DNA from: Novipirellula caenicola
GTDB lineage: Bacteria; Planctomycetota; Planctomycetia; Pirellulales; Pirellulaceae
Direction of reading: 5' to 3'
Length of the DNA stretch: 64,000 nt
Assembly (NCBI RefSeq): GCF_039545035.1
Contig: NZ_BAABRO010000017.1
Coordinates: forward strand, 1 to 64,000
A model generated the notes under the pieces. That model saw only the letters and a program-made list of their open reading frames with translations, was not told the DNA's origin and ran no database searches. The position numbers and the translations under genes were made by a program. Positions 25,848-36,636 of the stretch are shown here, one piece after another (position 1 is the first letter of the stretch; every line of letters starts with the position of its first letter).

Positions 25848-27320
25848 TTAAGCAGTGACCCCTGCTCCGCTGTATGAATCCGATGGGTAAGCGTGCATGC
25901 CGTGCTCGGAAACATCCAGTCCAGCTTTTTCTTCTTCTGGCGATACTCGCAACATTCCGATGGCCTTCAGGACCAAGAACAAGGCGAACATCGTGACGAA
26001 TGCCCAGATCGCGTATGCCACGACGCCAGTCGCTTGGATCATCAGCGACGTGCTGCCGCCAGCCAAATGGGTGTTGGGAAGCAAGCCGATTGCCAAACAT
26101 CCCCACATTCCACATAGACCGTGGACGGGCCATGCACCGACCGGGTCATCAATCTTCAGTTTGTCCAACAGCATGACACCGAACACGACCAATCCACCCG
26201 CAACGGCACCGACAACAATCGACCATCCGTTAGTGAAGCAGTCACAGCAAGCGGTGATGCCAACAAGTCCGCCCAGAGCACCGTTGAGGCTCATCGTCAA
26301 ATCGGGGTGACCAAACAATGCCCAGCTGATCAGCGTTGCTACGACGACACCGGCTGCAGCAGCAAGCGTGGTGTTCACAGCGATCAAGACGGTCGCGTCA
26401 ATGTCGCCGGTGCTTTGGAAGGCAAGTTGGCTGCCGGGGTTGAACCCATACCAACCGACCCACAGGATGAATACGCCAAGTGCAGCGAACGTGATGTTGT
26501 GACCAGGAAGTGGTACCGATTTTCCATCGGTGGTGAAGCGTCCCAAGCGAGGGCCGAGAACGATCGCACCAGCAAGGCCGGCGAATCCGCCCACCATGTG
26601 AACGACTGCCGAACCGGCGAAGTCTTGGAAGCCCATGCTGTAGCCGTCGGCGGTCAATTCACCGAACTGCATCAACCAGCCGCCGCCCCATTTCCAGAAA
26701 CCGCTGATCGGATAGATCAGACCGGTCAACAATGCGCTGTAGGCCAAGTAGGCGACAAATTTCATACGTCCTGCAACGGCACCCGAAACAATCGTGGCTG
26801 CGGTTGCGGCAAAGACAGCTTGGAAGAACCAGTCAACTTGAGGGCTGAAGGTACGGTCCGCAGCCGAATCATAGATGCCGTAGTGAGGGGCATTGAAGTA
26901 AGCGTTGGGTTCCGACACATAGCTGCCCGCATACATGATCGAGAAACCAAAAGCGAAAAACAACAGCCCGCCGACGGCCAAGTCCATCAAGTTCTTGTAG
27001 AGAATGTTGACGGTGTTCTTGGCCGAGTTCAGCCCGGCTTCGACCATCGCGAAGCCCGCTTGCATGAACAAAACCAAAACCGCACAGATGAACAACACAA
27101 AGTTGTCCAGTGCGTAGCCGATTCCCAAATCGGCTTCTTCTACAACCGCTTCTTCGCTGGGGGTAGCGGCGTCGCCCGCACCGATCGTTTCCGCAATTTC
27201 CGTAACCGCCGCAGACTCATCCTGAGCTGAAGCGACCGGCGCGAGCGCGATGCCGCTCCCCAACAACATGCCAAAAAGTACCAATGCCGAAAGCATCGGC
27301 GTTCGTATGCCATAAACCAT
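25848..27320 (-). CDS. amtB: ammonium transporter Amt/AmtB
   Basis: A 490-residue ammonium channel. A signal-like segment (residues about 8-32, ending VASAQDE) and an acidic periplasmic stretch precede the 11-span core. Family motifs are clear: FMQAGFAMVEAGLNSAKNT, WKWGGGWL, DFAGSAVVHMVGGFAGLAGA with the pore histidine, WVGWYGFNPGS, GLVGITACCD and DDPVGAWPVHGLCGMWG with the second pore histidine. The ATG at 27320 follows AAGGCGG at good spacing. A PII gene lies downstream, as usual for amtB, and would regulate it by T-loop insertion. Confidence 0.95.
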   Translation of the reverse strand: MVYGIRTPMLSALVLFGMLLGSGIALAPVASAQDESAAVTEIAETIGAGDAATPSEEAVVEEADLGIGYALDNFVLFICAVLVLFMQAGFAMVEAGLNSAKNTVNILYKNLMDLAVGGLLFFAFGFSIMYAGSYVSEPNAYFNAPHYGIYDSAADRTFSPQVDWFFQAVFAATAATIVSGAVAGRMKFVAYLAYSALLTGLIYPISGFWKWGGGWLMQFGELTADGYSMGFQDFAGSAVVHMVGGFAGLAGAIVLGPRLGRFTTDGKSVPLPGHNITFAALGVFILWVGWYGFNPGSQLAFQSTGDIDATVLIAVNTTLAAAAGVVVATLISWALFGHPDLTMSLNGALGGLVGITACCDCFTNGWSIVVGAVAGGLVVFGVMLLDKLKIDDPVGAWPVHGLCGMWGCLAIGLLPNTHLAGGSTSLMIQATGVVAYAIWAFVTMFALFLVLKAIGMLRVSPEEEKAGLDVSEHGMHAYPSDSYSGAGVTA

Positions 27321-28056
27321 TAATCCGCCTTCTTTCTGTAAACCTTGAATCGTTGAAACAGTGATGAATGAACGCTCGCTGGTGCCAATCACTCACGAGC
27401 CAAACACTTGTCTGAAAGCACCGGACTCCACTGACTCGCCTCAATGATGAAATCTAAATCGCTGAGAAAGTGGGAGTGCTTTCTTGTTGACGGAGAGTCT
27501 TAGCATGGGGTGGACCAAACCCGTGCCGCTCGTTTGTTTTCTTTTCGCAAACCACCGCCGCTAAACGACTTAAGTTTATTTTTTTGTTTTCGTGTTGGTC
27601 CGGTTAGGCAGCGGTGAAGATCGTGCGAGCTAGCGAGGTAGGCAGGTTGAAGAGGACGTGCCTGGTTTTTGTGCACAAAAGTGGCTGCGGATTCGGTTAC
27701 CAGAATTGCTGCCAAGGGCTGCCGATTACCCCCCACGCAGCTGCGGCGACGTATGGCACAAACCGCTCGATGGCGGTGCGAAAAGAAGATCAAATCAGAC
27801 CGGGCGGCCCGGCAGAAGAGACAGCGCCGCAAAGACAGAGCCCAATCATTCGGGGCCACTGATATGGATCGAGGTTTTGACGTAGCCAAAGCCGTCAAGA
27901 CTTTCGTCTGGTTGGCATCTGCCCCCCGAACCTCACACGCGTTCCCCTACAGAACGCTTCGCCATTGCCCGAAACGACGAACGAGCGAAACGAAAACGAT
28001 GTAAGGTTTGCGACCGAGCCCGAGCGGCAATGAACACCGCATGCATGCGGCCGCTA
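27321..28056. other. 736-base region without a supported gene
   Basis: Several overlapping frames on both strands (around 27500-28004) have no family-like features. The region should hold the amtB promoter. A 15-mer at 27893-27907 (CGTCAAGACTTTCGT) repeats the arm of the palindrome at 24370-24433. A perfect 14-bp palindrome (CCGCATGCATGCGG, 28037-28050) lies just beyond the proS stop. Confidence 0.5.
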
Positions 28057-29571
28057 TTAGTAGGCTTTCGCGAAGATCGCTTTTTGCGTCGCGGGACGGC
28101 CGGTGGCAAAGCATACGCCGCTGCTCGCGTCTTGATCGCGTGGGATGCAGCGGATGGTCACCTTCAGCTCTTTGAGTAACGCGTCGATGGAGGCTTCGTC
28201 GGCGAAATAGCAGCTGGCAAAACCACCGTGGATCTCGGGTTGCTCTTCGTTCTTTGGCGTAAAGAACGCACGGAAATCGGCTTCGTTGTCGATCGTGACG
28301 GTGTTGTCGCTTCGCAATTTCAGTGCGCGATCAAACAGATTTTGCTGCATGTCGCCGAGGATGGTCGCAAACGTGGCGACGAACTCCTCACGCGGCAATC
28401 CGACGCTCTTGGGTTGATCGCGGCGTCCTAAGAAGACCGAATTTTTCTCGATGTCCTTTGGTCCGACTTCCACACGAAGTGGCACACCGCGTTTGACGTG
28501 GTGCCATTTCTTTTCACCTCCACGCACGTCTCGATCATCGATTTCGACGCGGATGGGCATCCCGGCATAGGTTTGGTCCATCAATTCGCTTCGCAGCGAT
28601 TCGACGTACTGCATCACTTCGGTTCGCTGATCTGCGTCGCGATAGATTGGCAGGATCACGACTTGCGCCGGTGCCAATCGAGGCGGCAGCACGAAGCCGT
28701 CATCGTCGCTGTGAGTCATGATCAACGCGCCGACCAAGCGTGTCGAGACGCCCCAGGACGTGGTCCAGGCATACTCTCGCTCGCCCGCTTCGGATTGGAA
28801 CACAATCTCTTGTGCTTTAGAAAAGTTTTGACCCAGGAAGTGACTCGTGCCCGCCTGCAGGGCTTTGCGATCTTGCATCATCGCTTCGATCGTCAGCGTG
28901 TCGACCGCACCGGGAAAGCGTTCAGCCGGCGTTTTGCTGCCGACGATCACCGGCATCGCCATCCAATTTTCGGCAAAATCGGCGTACACATCGATCATCC
29001 GCTCGGTTTCTTCGATCGCTTCTTCGGATGTCGCGTGAACGGTGTGGCCTTCTTGCCACAAAAATTCGGCGGTCCGCAAGAACATCCGCGTTCGCATCTC
29101 CCAACGCATCACGTTGGCCCATTGATTGATCAAGATCGGCAGGTCGCGATAACTTTGGACCCACTTGGCATAGGTGGCTCCGATGATCGTTTCGCTGGTG
29201 GGGCGAATAATGAGCGGTTCTTCGAGCTTGCCTGCAGGCCGCAATCCACCATTGGGATCAGGCTCGAGTCGATGATGGGTGACGACGGCACATTCCTTGG
29301 CGAACCCCTCGACGTGCTCGGCTTCCTTCTCGAGAAAGCTCATCGGGATCAACAGCGGGAAATAGGCGTTTTGATGCCCCGTTGCTTTGAACATGTCGTC
29401 CAACGCCCGCTGCATGTTTTCCCACAACCGATAGCCCCATGGCTTGATCACCATGCACCCGCGGACCGGCGAATTTTCGGCCAAATCGGCGGCGCGAATC
29501 ACCTGTTGATACCACTCGGGATAGTCGTCGGCGCGAGTGGGTTGGATGGCGGTCTGAGGTGCTTTGGCCAT
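28057..29571 (-). CDS. proS: prolyl-tRNA synthetase, eukaryote/archaeal-like type
   Basis: A 504-residue class II prolyl-tRNA synthetase that charges tRNA-Pro. The length and motifs (PVRGCMVIKPWGYRLWENMQ, LIIRPTSETIIG, WEMRTRMFLRTAEFLWQEGH, SFLEKEAEH) are those of the short archaeal/eukaryotic type without the bacterial insertion editing domain, and it ends in Tyr as that type does. The anticodon-binding domain spans about 300-410 and the zinc-binding-like C-terminal domain follows. The ATG at 29571 gives the normal start. It stands alone on the minus strand. Confidence 0.94.
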   Translation of the reverse strand: MAKAPQTAIQPTRADDYPEWYQQVIRAADLAENSPVRGCMVIKPWGYRLWENMQRALDDMFKATGHQNAYFPLLIPMSFLEKEAEHVEGFAKECAVVTHHRLEPDPNGGLRPAGKLEEPLIIRPTSETIIGATYAKWVQSYRDLPILINQWANVMRWEMRTRMFLRTAEFLWQEGHTVHATSEEAIEETERMIDVYADFAENWMAMPVIVGSKTPAERFPGAVDTLTIEAMMQDRKALQAGTSHFLGQNFSKAQEIVFQSEAGEREYAWTTSWGVSTRLVGALIMTHSDDDGFVLPPRLAPAQVVILPIYRDADQRTEVMQYVESLRSELMDQTYAGMPIRVEIDDRDVRGGEKKWHHVKRGVPLRVEVGPKDIEKNSVFLGRRDQPKSVGLPREEFVATFATILGDMQQNLFDRALKLRSDNTVTIDNEADFRAFFTPKNEEQPEIHGGFASCYFADEASIDALLKELKVTIRCIPRDQDASSGVCFATGRPATQKAIFAKAY

Positions 29572-29829
29572 GGGATCACGAGGAAGTAAAGGGAGTGGAG
29601 ACGCGTCGAACAACGCTTGGAAATAACCCCTGCGACGCGGTCGAAACCAAGGCAGGGATGTCGATAGCGGACGGTCGCGTGTGAAAACGCAGATTGTGGG
29701 GGCTGTAGCGAGTTTGGCTAGACCCCGTCGATCTTCACCGTTCTGAAAACCCCGATGCTAAAATTACACGAGCATTCGCCCACTGCCCTCGCCGTCTTCG
29801 GCCGCTAGGGCGGCGATGCCCGCGGAGCG

Positions 29830-32268
29830 TTATCGACGCAGATTCAGCAGTTCGTCAAGCAATTGTTGGCTCGTCGTGATCACCCGGCTGTTGCCTCGGT
29901 ACTGCGTGCTGGCCAACACCAAGGCGATCAAGTCCTTGCCGATGTCAGTGTTACTCAGTTCCAACGCACCCCCGATCACGCTGCCGATCCCGTTTTGTCC
30001 CGGGCCGCCTTGAACGGGAAGTCCAGTATTGACCCCCTGGGCGTACAGGTTCAACCCGCGAGCTTCCAATCCGGCGGGGTTGGCAAAGCGAGCGAGTTGA
30101 ATTTTGCCGAGGTCACGCGAGATCCCGTTGCTGAAAACGCCTCGGATCGTACCGTCTTCACCAATCGCAAAACTATTCAACACGCCCGGTCCGCTACCGT
30201 CTTGCTGCGTCGCTGCGATCGACGAGTATTCCGTAGCGAGTCCCGAGACGCGGCCAAAGTCGACGGTGATTTGCAGCGGCGAAACACTTGGCGTCCCCTC
30301 GCGTGCGATCGCAATCTGATCATTGGTGGCGTTGATGAAGTTGCCGTTACCGTCGAATTTGATCAACCCGGTGCCGACTGCGATATCGGTGCCGTCATTG
30401 GACTGGTTGCCGCTGCTGTCGGCGTACCAACGATAAATTGTTTGTTCGTTGGTGCGACTTTCCAAGGTCGTCGACATACGGACATTGATCGGCACCCCGA
30501 GCGAGTCATAGACGACAAAGTCGCTTACCGCACTTTGCCCGGTGGCTTCTTGAACGGTTCCAAAGGCCAAGTTGGGAGTCGTCACGTTGCCGTCAACACC
30601 GACGATACGGAACGCCGCCAGATCGATGTCCAACGCATTGGATACGCCGTTGTTGCTGACGAATTGAATCTTGCCGTCTTGGATATAACCGCCGGCGGAA
30701 ATCGTTCCGGTTTGTCCTGGCAAGTTGTTTTCCGATTGCGGGATCGGGTTTTGTGCATCGACTTGGACCGTTTGGATCCCCGATGACTCTTCGATAAAGT
30801 CGATGAAATCTTGAAGCGTTGTCGTGGCGGTGATTTCGAACTCTTGGGTACCCAAGGCCCGTTCCCCTTTGCGGCCGCTATAGCTGAGCGTTCCCAATTG
30901 AAACGCATTTTCATAGGTGACGCCGTCGCGTTTAAGCACATCGGTCAACAGCGTACCCGCGTTGATTTGAGGGCCATCCATGTCGAGCGTTTTGTTGCCG
31001 GCGATGGTCAGGTCCGAAATTTCGGCGTCTGATTTGCCGTCGGTGTAGGTTTCGCCCGGCGAGATGGTGTCGACCAAATAGAAGTTGTTTTGGTCATTGG
31101 ACAAGTTGCGGTAGATCTTGATTTCGTTGTAGTTCGGAAATCCGTCGGTGATCGAAGGCGTCGGCGGCGTGGGAAAGTCCGACAGCGAGATCCGGCCGGC
31201 CACGATGTTTTGTGGACCGATCATCACGCTGGGACGTGTTTCCGGTTCGCCGGCACGACCGTAGGTGATCATGTAGGTGTAGTTTCCGGTCAGCGTGTCG
31301 GTGTCCAGTTCATTCGCTGACAACGCCGTCGCGCCGGTATCACTGAAACTTGCCCCGGCCGCTGCCGAGCCGAGTTTGTAGAATTCCTCGCCGTTGGGAC
31401 CGGTACGGTAGATGTTGACCGTGGGATAGTCGCCCCCGTTCGGGTCCGCGGGCAGATTGCTAAGGTTCACGCTGCCTCCCGATCCGACGGTGACACTCAG
31501 CGAACCACTCGGAGCGGCTTCATTGCCTTGGCTGTCGACCAGCGCGACGCGGTACTTGTAGGTGCCTGCCGCCAAGGTTCCCACGCCACTGGTGTCCACC
31601 GTGATATCGGTTTGATCCGAAAGCGGAGCACTTTCGACGACGACGCTGCTGCCGTCGGCACGAGGCACTTTGGCGTCGCCGAGCTGCAAGCTCTCGATGA
31701 TTTGGCCTTGGGTGGCGATATCGCCTTCGGGCGACAAGGTTCCTTCGAAGGAAACATTTTCGGTCGCTTTCGCCACGCTCTCGGTCCCAAGCGGGACGGT
31801 CATGGGAACGAGTTCGGATTCCTGCAGACGAAATTGTTCGTCGACGCCGTAGCCGAGCAGTCGCTGACCGGTCGAATTCACCAGTTCCGCACTGCTGTTC
31901 AGCTTGAAGATACCGTTGCGAGTGTAGAGCTGTTCGCCCGATGCACCTTCGACGATGAAGAATCCGTCACCTTGGATCGCCAAATCCGAAGGGCTGCTAC
32001 TGATTTCGATCGTCCCTTGGTTATGGTTCGCCGCGATTTCAGCGACTTGAACCCCAAGGCCGATTTGACGTGGGTTGGTGCCCCCGTTGTCGCTCGTGGG
32101 ACCTCCGCCGAGCGACAATGTTTGCAGAAACTGAGTCGCGAAGACCGCTTCGGAGGACTTGAAGCCGACGGTTTGTGAGTTCGCCAGGTTGTTTCCGATC
32201 ACATCGATCTGTGTTTCGGAAGCTGAAAGTCCCGTGAGGGCGGTGGTCAGTGCTGAGGTTAATCCCAT
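29830..32268 (-). CDS. flgE: flagellar hook protein FlgE, enlarged
   Basis: An 812-residue hook subunit, about twice the common length of 400. The N-terminal D0 part, LTGLSASETQIDVIGNNLAN, with SQTVGFKSS and the C-terminal D0 helix (STQYRGNSRVITTSQQLLDE) are clear. Two FN3/Ig-like repeats are inserted at about 233-322 and 327-418; each has a GxYxYxV/I start, a NIYR / KIYRN strand and an FSDTG / YTDGK end. The rest (about 420-770) holds the usual D1-D2 region. It follows flgD by 87 bases on the same strand, with AGGAAA before the ATG. Confidence 0.93.
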   Translation of the reverse strand: MGLTSALTTALTGLSASETQIDVIGNNLANSQTVGFKSSEAVFATQFLQTLSLGGGPTSDNGGTNPRQIGLGVQVAEIAANHNQGTIEISSSPSDLAIQGDGFFIVEGASGEQLYTRNGIFKLNSSAELVNSTGQRLLGYGVDEQFRLQESELVPMTVPLGTESVAKATENVSFEGTLSPEGDIATQGQIIESLQLGDAKVPRADGSSVVVESAPLSDQTDITVDTSGVGTLAAGTYKYRVALVDSQGNEAAPSGSLSVTVGSGGSVNLSNLPADPNGGDYPTVNIYRTGPNGEEFYKLGSAAAGASFSDTGATALSANELDTDTLTGNYTYMITYGRAGEPETRPSVMIGPQNIVAGRISLSDFPTPPTPSITDGFPNYNEIKIYRNLSNDQNNFYLVDTISPGETYTDGKSDAEISDLTIAGNKTLDMDGPQINAGTLLTDVLKRDGVTYENAFQLGTLSYSGRKGERALGTQEFEITATTTLQDFIDFIEESSGIQTVQVDAQNPIPQSENNLPGQTGTISAGGYIQDGKIQFVSNNGVSNALDIDLAAFRIVGVDGNVTTPNLAFGTVQEATGQSAVSDFVVYDSLGVPINVRMSTTLESRTNEQTIYRWYADSSGNQSNDGTDIAVGTGLIKFDGNGNFINATNDQIAIAREGTPSVSPLQITVDFGRVSGLATEYSSIAATQQDGSGPGVLNSFAIGEDGTIRGVFSNGISRDLGKIQLARFANPAGLEARGLNLYAQGVNTGLPVQGGPGQNGIGSVIGGALELSNTDIGKDLIALVLASTQYRGNSRVITTSQQLLDELLNLRR

Positions 32269-32355
32269 CGACTTAATTTCCTATCCGCGTCGCCGGATAG
32301 AAAAAAGTCGATTTGAAAGCATGGTGAAACCGCTGCTTTGCCAAATCGTCAAACT

Positions 32356-32799
32356 CTACCCAGTCTGAATTTCTCGTATGTTGTTAATCTCCATCGTCTT
32401 TTCACCCACGTGAACTTTGACAGAACGTGTATTGTTATCGTCACTTGTTTCTACAGTGATGCGATCGACTACCCCATCCACGGGGCTGGCATCGTCGGCA
32501 AGCCCCTGAACGGTGCGTCCGATCAGCCCGCTGGCGGTCACCAGTTCTTGGCTGTTCGAGAGGTTGTTGAGCGTTTGAGTCAGTTGATCGGTTGCCCCAA
32601 TTTCTCGAATCTGGCTGATCTGTTGAATCATTTCTGCGTTATCGGTCGGGTTCAGCGGATCTTGATTCTGCAATTCGCTGATCAGCAGTTTCATGAAGCT
32701 GTCGGTATCGACCGACGAAAAGCTGTCGTTGCTGCTTGATTGTCCAGCCGATTCTTGAGCGGTGAAGCTCGCGGTGCCGGTTTGGCTGATTTGCGACAT
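32356..32799 (-). CDS. flgD: flagellar hook-capping protein FlgD
   Basis: A 147-residue FlgD, the scaffold at the tip of the growing hook. It has a Ser/Gln-rich start, then the family core FMKLLISELQNQDPLNPTDN and AEMIQQISQIREI. It is shorter than the 220-residue enterobacterial form and ends after one beta-rich segment (DRITVETSDDNNTRSVKVHV), so part of the C-terminal FN3/tudor region is reduced. It is the first of a two-gene unit with flgE. Confidence 0.9.
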   Translation of the reverse strand: MSQISQTGTASFTAQESAGQSSSNDSFSSVDTDSFMKLLISELQNQDPLNPTDNAEMIQQISQIREIGATDQLTQTLNNLSNSQELVTASGLIGRTVQGLADDASPVDGVVDRITVETSDDNNTRSVKVHVGEKTMEINNIREIQTG

Positions 32800-33126
32800 G
32801 GTCGAAACCTTTGGATTCGGACGAATTTAGCGACGCAGGCGATTCCTGGGTCGTCGCGTCGGTTGTACGAATAAGCTCGCTGGGAGAGCGAGAGCAATCT
32901 TTTTTGGGGGCCGCGAGCGCAGACGACGGCCAATCTGCTTAAATTGATCGAAAATGTCTGTACAGGCGAATATTCTTCCCCTTTTGGCCTTCACGGATGC
33001 TGTGTCCACCGTTGCGTTGCGGTTGGTCATCGAATAGCCTCGTAGAACACGATCACGATCGAATCGGTTTTGTGTGTTGCCAGTTCTCTCAGCCTGATCA
33101 ATTTTCATGAGCAAAGGAATGAAACT
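32800..33126. other. divergent intergenic region flgD / hppA
   Basis: Promoters for both genes should lie here, but I could not find convincing sigma-28, sigma-54 or sigma-70 elements. A minus-strand frame (32827-33114) has no family-like features. Confidence 0.4.
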
Positions 33127-35610
33127 ATGTTGGCGTTGATGGTTTGGTTGATCGCCTGCGGGTCTTCAATTTTGGCCCTGGTTTGGGCTTACCGTTTCTA
33201 TCGGGAAATGATGGGGGCGGACGAAGGTAACGCCTTGATGAAAGAGATTGCCCAAAGTGTTCGCCAAGGTGCCGACGCTTATTTGAAACAGCAATACAAA
33301 TGGGTTGCGATCGTTTTTGTCTTTGTCGCCCTGCTGTTGGCCGTCGCCGCGTTTGTGTTGCGGGTACAGAACGCATTTGTGCCGATCGCCTTTTTGATGG
33401 GAGGCTTTTTCAGCGGGCTGTGTGGTTGGTTCGGAATGAAAACCGCAACGCACGCCAGCAGTCGTACCGCAGCCGGCGCCCAGCGATCACTTAACGATGG
33501 ACTGCAAATCGCGTTTCGCAGTGGCGCCGTGATGGGGTTGATTGTCGTCGGCATGGGGCTGGTCTACATCTGCTTTTGGTTCGCGCTGCTGTATTGGATT
33601 CTGCCGATGATCGACGAATCGTACGCGATGAGTTTGCAGCAGATTTCGGTTGCAATGCTGTCATTTGGTATGGGAGCGAGTGCGCAAGCGTTGTTCGCGC
33701 GTGTCGGCGGCGGCATCTTTACCAAGGCCGCCGACGTCGGTGCGGACTTGGTGGGCAAAGTAGAACAGAGTTTGAAAGAGGATTCGCCGCGCAATCCGGC
33801 CACGATCGCCGACAACGTTGGTGACAACGTCGGCGACGTCGCGGGAATGGGCGCCGATTTGTACGAGTCCTATTGCGGATCGATCTTGGCTGCATCGGCG
33901 CTGGGGGTGGCCGCATTTCAATCAAGTCGCGGATTGCCCGAGGGTTACGATGTGACCACGGCTCAGCTGCAAGCCATGTTGTTGCCGTTGGCGATCGCCG
34001 GGGTTGGGATCTTGCTGTCGATTGTCGGGATCTATGCCGTCAAAACGGGAGACGAGCCGACTCAGAAAGCACTGCTGAAGGCGCTCGGCAAAGGCATCAA
34101 TCGATCTTCGTTGTTGGTCATGATTGCCGCGGTGGTGCTTTCGGTATGGTTGATGCCGCCGGTCCCCGGCACGTTGGTTTTCGGGATCATTCCCGGCATC
34201 GCCGTCAGCATTATTGTCGGTCTGGTAGCGGGATGGGGCATTGGCCAATGGACCGAACGCGTTACCAGCGACGAGTATACGGCGACACGCAAATTAGCCA
34301 AACAAGCCGAGACCGGTCCGGCGACGATCATCATTTGCGGGATTGCCGACGGCATGCTTAGCACTTGGGTTCCGGTCGTGATTGTGTGTGCGGCAATGTT
34401 GTTGTCGTTTGGGTTTGCCAACGGCGGTTCGTTCAACGATTTGAATAGTTTTTCGTTGGGGTTGTATGGGGTCGGGATTGCCGCGGTGGGAATGCTAAGC
34501 ACGCTGGGGATCACGTTGGCGACCGATGCGTATGGTCCGATCGCGGACAATGCCGGTGGCAATGCGGAAATGTCGGGGTTGGAGGACGTGGTGCGTGAGC
34601 GCACCGATGCACTGGATAGTCTTGGGAATACCACCGCAGCGACGGGCAAAGGGTTTGCGATCGGGTCGGCTGCGTTGACGGCGTTGGCGTTGTTGGCGGC
34701 GTATGTCGAAGGGGTTCGCGACGGCATGGTCCGCTGGGGTGACGAGTATGTTCATCACGAAGACGTGACCAGCGATGGGGTGTACCAAATCACGCCCGAT
34801 TTAATTGTGGAAAAAACAGGGGATGAATCAGAGGTCTTTCTTGTCTTGAATCCGTCGATTGATAAAGGCGATGAAGTCAAAGTATGGCGAACCGCAACCG
34901 AACCCCTGCTCGATTCGACGGCGGTGACATTGCCTGGCGAAAAGCATTTTGGACGAGTCGATTCGATCGGAGCCTCGCTCGTCTCGGTGCGCAACGCGAA
35001 CTTAAAAGATTTCCTGATCTTCTACGATGCGACGTTGATGAATCCTCGTGTTTTGGTCGGTGTCTTCTTGGGCGCGATGAGTACGTTCATGTTTTGTGCG
35101 ATGACGATGAAATCGGTGGGCCGTGCCGCGCAAGGGATGGTGATCGAGGTACGTCGCCAATTCGAAGCGAATCCAGGGATCTTGGACGGTTCGGTCAAAC
35201 CCGATTACGAGACGCCTGTCAGTATCAGTACCAAAGCGGCACAGCGCGAAATGATCTTGCCGAGTTTGCTTGGATTGTTGATGCCGATCGTGGTGGGGGT
35301 CGTTCTCGGTGTGGGGGGCGTGTTGGGATTGTTGGTCGGATGTTTGACCAGCGGTTTTTGTCTGGCGGTGTTCATGGCGAATAGCGGCGGTTCGTGGGAC
35401 AACGCGAAAAAATATATCGAGGCGGGAAATCACGGTGGTAAAGGGAGTAATGCCCATAAAGCCGCCGTGGTCGGAGACACGGTGGGAGATCCGTTTAAAG
35501 ATACGAGCGGTCCCAGCTTGAACATCTTGATCAAATTAATGAGTATGGTGAGCGTTGTCGTTGCAGGCTTAGTCGTTCGCTATTCGCTTGTTGCGATGGG
35601 GATTTTCTAA
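33127..35610 (+). CDS. hppA: membrane-bound ion-pumping pyrophosphatase
   Basis: An 827-residue pyrophosphatase with about 16 spans that uses pyrophosphate hydrolysis to pump H+ and/or Na+. The catalytic loops are intact: [28 protein letters not shown], and near the end [16 protein letters not shown]. The motif [10 protein letters not shown] (500-509) has Ala504 and Gly507, the pair linked to K+-dependent enzymes; K+-independent ones have Lys and Thr. A soluble stretch of about 100 residues (534-634) replaces what is normally a short loop. AAAGGA lies before the ATG at 33127. It diverges from flgD. Confidence 0.95.
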   Translation: MLALMVWLIACGSSILALVWAYRFYREMMGADEGNALMKEIAQSVRQGADAYLKQQYKWVAIVFVFVALLLAVAAFVLRVQNAFVPIAFLMGGFFSGLCGWFGMKTATHASSRTAAGAQRSLNDGLQIAFRSGAVMGLIVVGMGLVYICFWFALLYWILPMIDESYAMSLQQISVAMLSFGMGASAQALFARVGGGIFTKAADVGADLVGKVEQSLKEDSPRNPATIADNVGDNVGDVAGMGADLYESYCGSILAASALGVAAFQSSRGLPEGYDVTTAQLQAMLLPLAIAGVGILLSIVGIYAVKTGDEPTQKALLKALGKGINRSSLLVMIAAVVLSVWLMPPVPGTLVFGIIPGIAVSIIVGLVAGWGIGQWTERVTSDEYTATRKLAKQAETGPATIIICGIADGMLSTWVPVVIVCAAMLLSFGFANGGSFNDLNSFSLGLYGVGIAAVGMLSTLGITLATDAYGPIADNAGGNAEMSGLEDVVRERTDALDSLGNTTAATGKGFAIGSAALTALALLAAYVEGVRDGMVRWGDEYVHHEDVTSDGVYQITPDLIVEKTGDESEVFLVLNPSIDKGDEVKVWRTATEPLLDSTAVTLPGEKHFGRVDSIGASLVSVRNANLKDFLIFYDATLMNPRVLVGVFLGAMSTFMFCAMTMKSVGRAAQGMVIEVRRQFEANPGILDGSVKPDYETPVSISTKAAQREMILPSLLGLLMPIVVGVVLGVGGVLGLLVGCLTSGFCLAVFMANSGGSWDNAKKYIEAGNHGGKGSNAHKAAVVGDTVGDPFKDTSGPSLNILIKLMSMVSVVVAGLVVRYSLVAMGIF

Positions 35611-35651
35611 GCGAACGTTCAATAATCGCAATCCGCGAACCGCAATCAACC

Positions 35652-36563
35652 ATGACGAACCGCATCTCTGGGATTTTGACGCCTCACATCACTCCGGTCG
35701 ACTCACAGGGACGCGTCGACGAAGACCGTTTGTGTGAATACATCGATTGGCTGATCGACCATGGTGTCGACGGGTTGTACCCCAACGGCAGCACGGGTGA
35801 GTTTGTTCGTTTTACGCCCGAAGAGCGACGTCGAATCATTCGCGTGGTCGTGGATCATACGGCCGGTCGCGTACCGATTTTGGCCGGAGCGGCCGAGGCG
35901 AATGTCAAAGAAACGATTGCGGCCTGCGATGCGTATGGCGAAATGGGAGTTCGTGCGGTGGCGATCGTAGCCCCCTTCTATTACCGGCTCAGTGCCGAAG
36001 GGGTTTACGCCTACTTCAAAGAAATCGCGGACACCGTCTCGGTGGATGTGACGCTTTATAACATTCCAATGTTCGCATCGCCGATCGATCTGCCCACCAT
36101 CGTCCGGTTAGCCGAGGAATGTCCTCGAGTCATCGGCATCAAAGACAGCTCGGGGGATCTGCCGTTGATGATGCGAATGATTGCCGCGATTCGCCCGTCT
36201 CGTGATGACTTTACTTTCTTGACCGGATGGGACGCCGCGCTGGCACCGATGTTGATCGCCGGCGCCGACGGTGGCACGAATGCCTCGAGCGGCGTGGTGC
36301 CCGAGTTGACTCGCGACATTCACCGCGCGGTGAAGGACAAAAATATCGACGAAGCGATGCGGCTGCAGTACCAGCTGCTTCCGCTGTTTGACGCGATGAT
36401 CGGACTTGGCGAATTCCCGGAAGGTTTTCGCGCCGGGGCCAGATCGCGAGGTTGGAACTTGGGGCCTGGACGAGTTCCTGTCACCGCAGAACAACGCGAG
36501 GCCATCAATGCGGCTCAGCGTCAGATTGACGATTTAGTTGACGGCTATCTTGGCCGCGCCTAG
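35652..36563 (+). CDS. DapA-family lyase/aldolase
   Basis: A 303-residue class I aldolase of the dihydrodipicolinate synthase/N-acetylneuraminate lyase family. It has the pyruvate-binding GSTGEF (46-51), Tyr136 in TLYNIP and the Schiff-base Lys164 in [10 protein letters not shown]. The family covers DapA, sugar-acid lyases and related enzymes, and the second substrate cannot be told from the sequence. The gene begins 41 bases after hppA and is followed by a methyltransferase gene, but no lysine-pathway genes are adjacent, so a role in sugar-acid breakdown is as likely as lysine synthesis. Confidence 0.88.
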   Translation: MTNRISGILTPHITPVDSQGRVDEDRLCEYIDWLIDHGVDGLYPNGSTGEFVRFTPEERRRIIRVVVDHTAGRVPILAGAAEANVKETIAACDAYGEMGVRAVAIVAPFYYRLSAEGVYAYFKEIADTVSVDVTLYNIPMFASPIDLPTIVRLAEECPRVIGIKDSSGDLPLMMRMIAAIRPSRDDFTFLTGWDAALAPMLIAGADGGTNASSGVVPELTRDIHRAVKDKNIDEAMRLQYQLLPLFDAMIGLGEFPEGFRAGARSRGWNLGPGRVPVTAEQREAINAAQRQIDDLVDGYLGRA

Positions 36564-36636
36564 ACTACCACCTCGAACATGAAACGCGGTGCGTGCTGCA
36601 TCGCGTCTTTCGGAACGCTCTTGGAGTTTGCGGCTT

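Noticed and set aside
26121-27230. 369-codon frame opposite amtB
   Set aside because: It is antisense to a clear transporter gene and shows no family features.
27381-27400. possible sigma-54 promoter upstream of amtB
   Set aside because: A TGGCAC element is present on the minus strand but the GC of the -12 element is one base too close, so the spacing does not fit.
28498-29589. 363-codon frame opposite proS
   Set aside because: It is antisense to a clear synthetase gene and shows no family features.
32827-33114. 95-codon minus-strand frame before flgD
   Set aside because: Composition is Arg-rich without family features, and it would occupy the region needed for the two divergent promoters.
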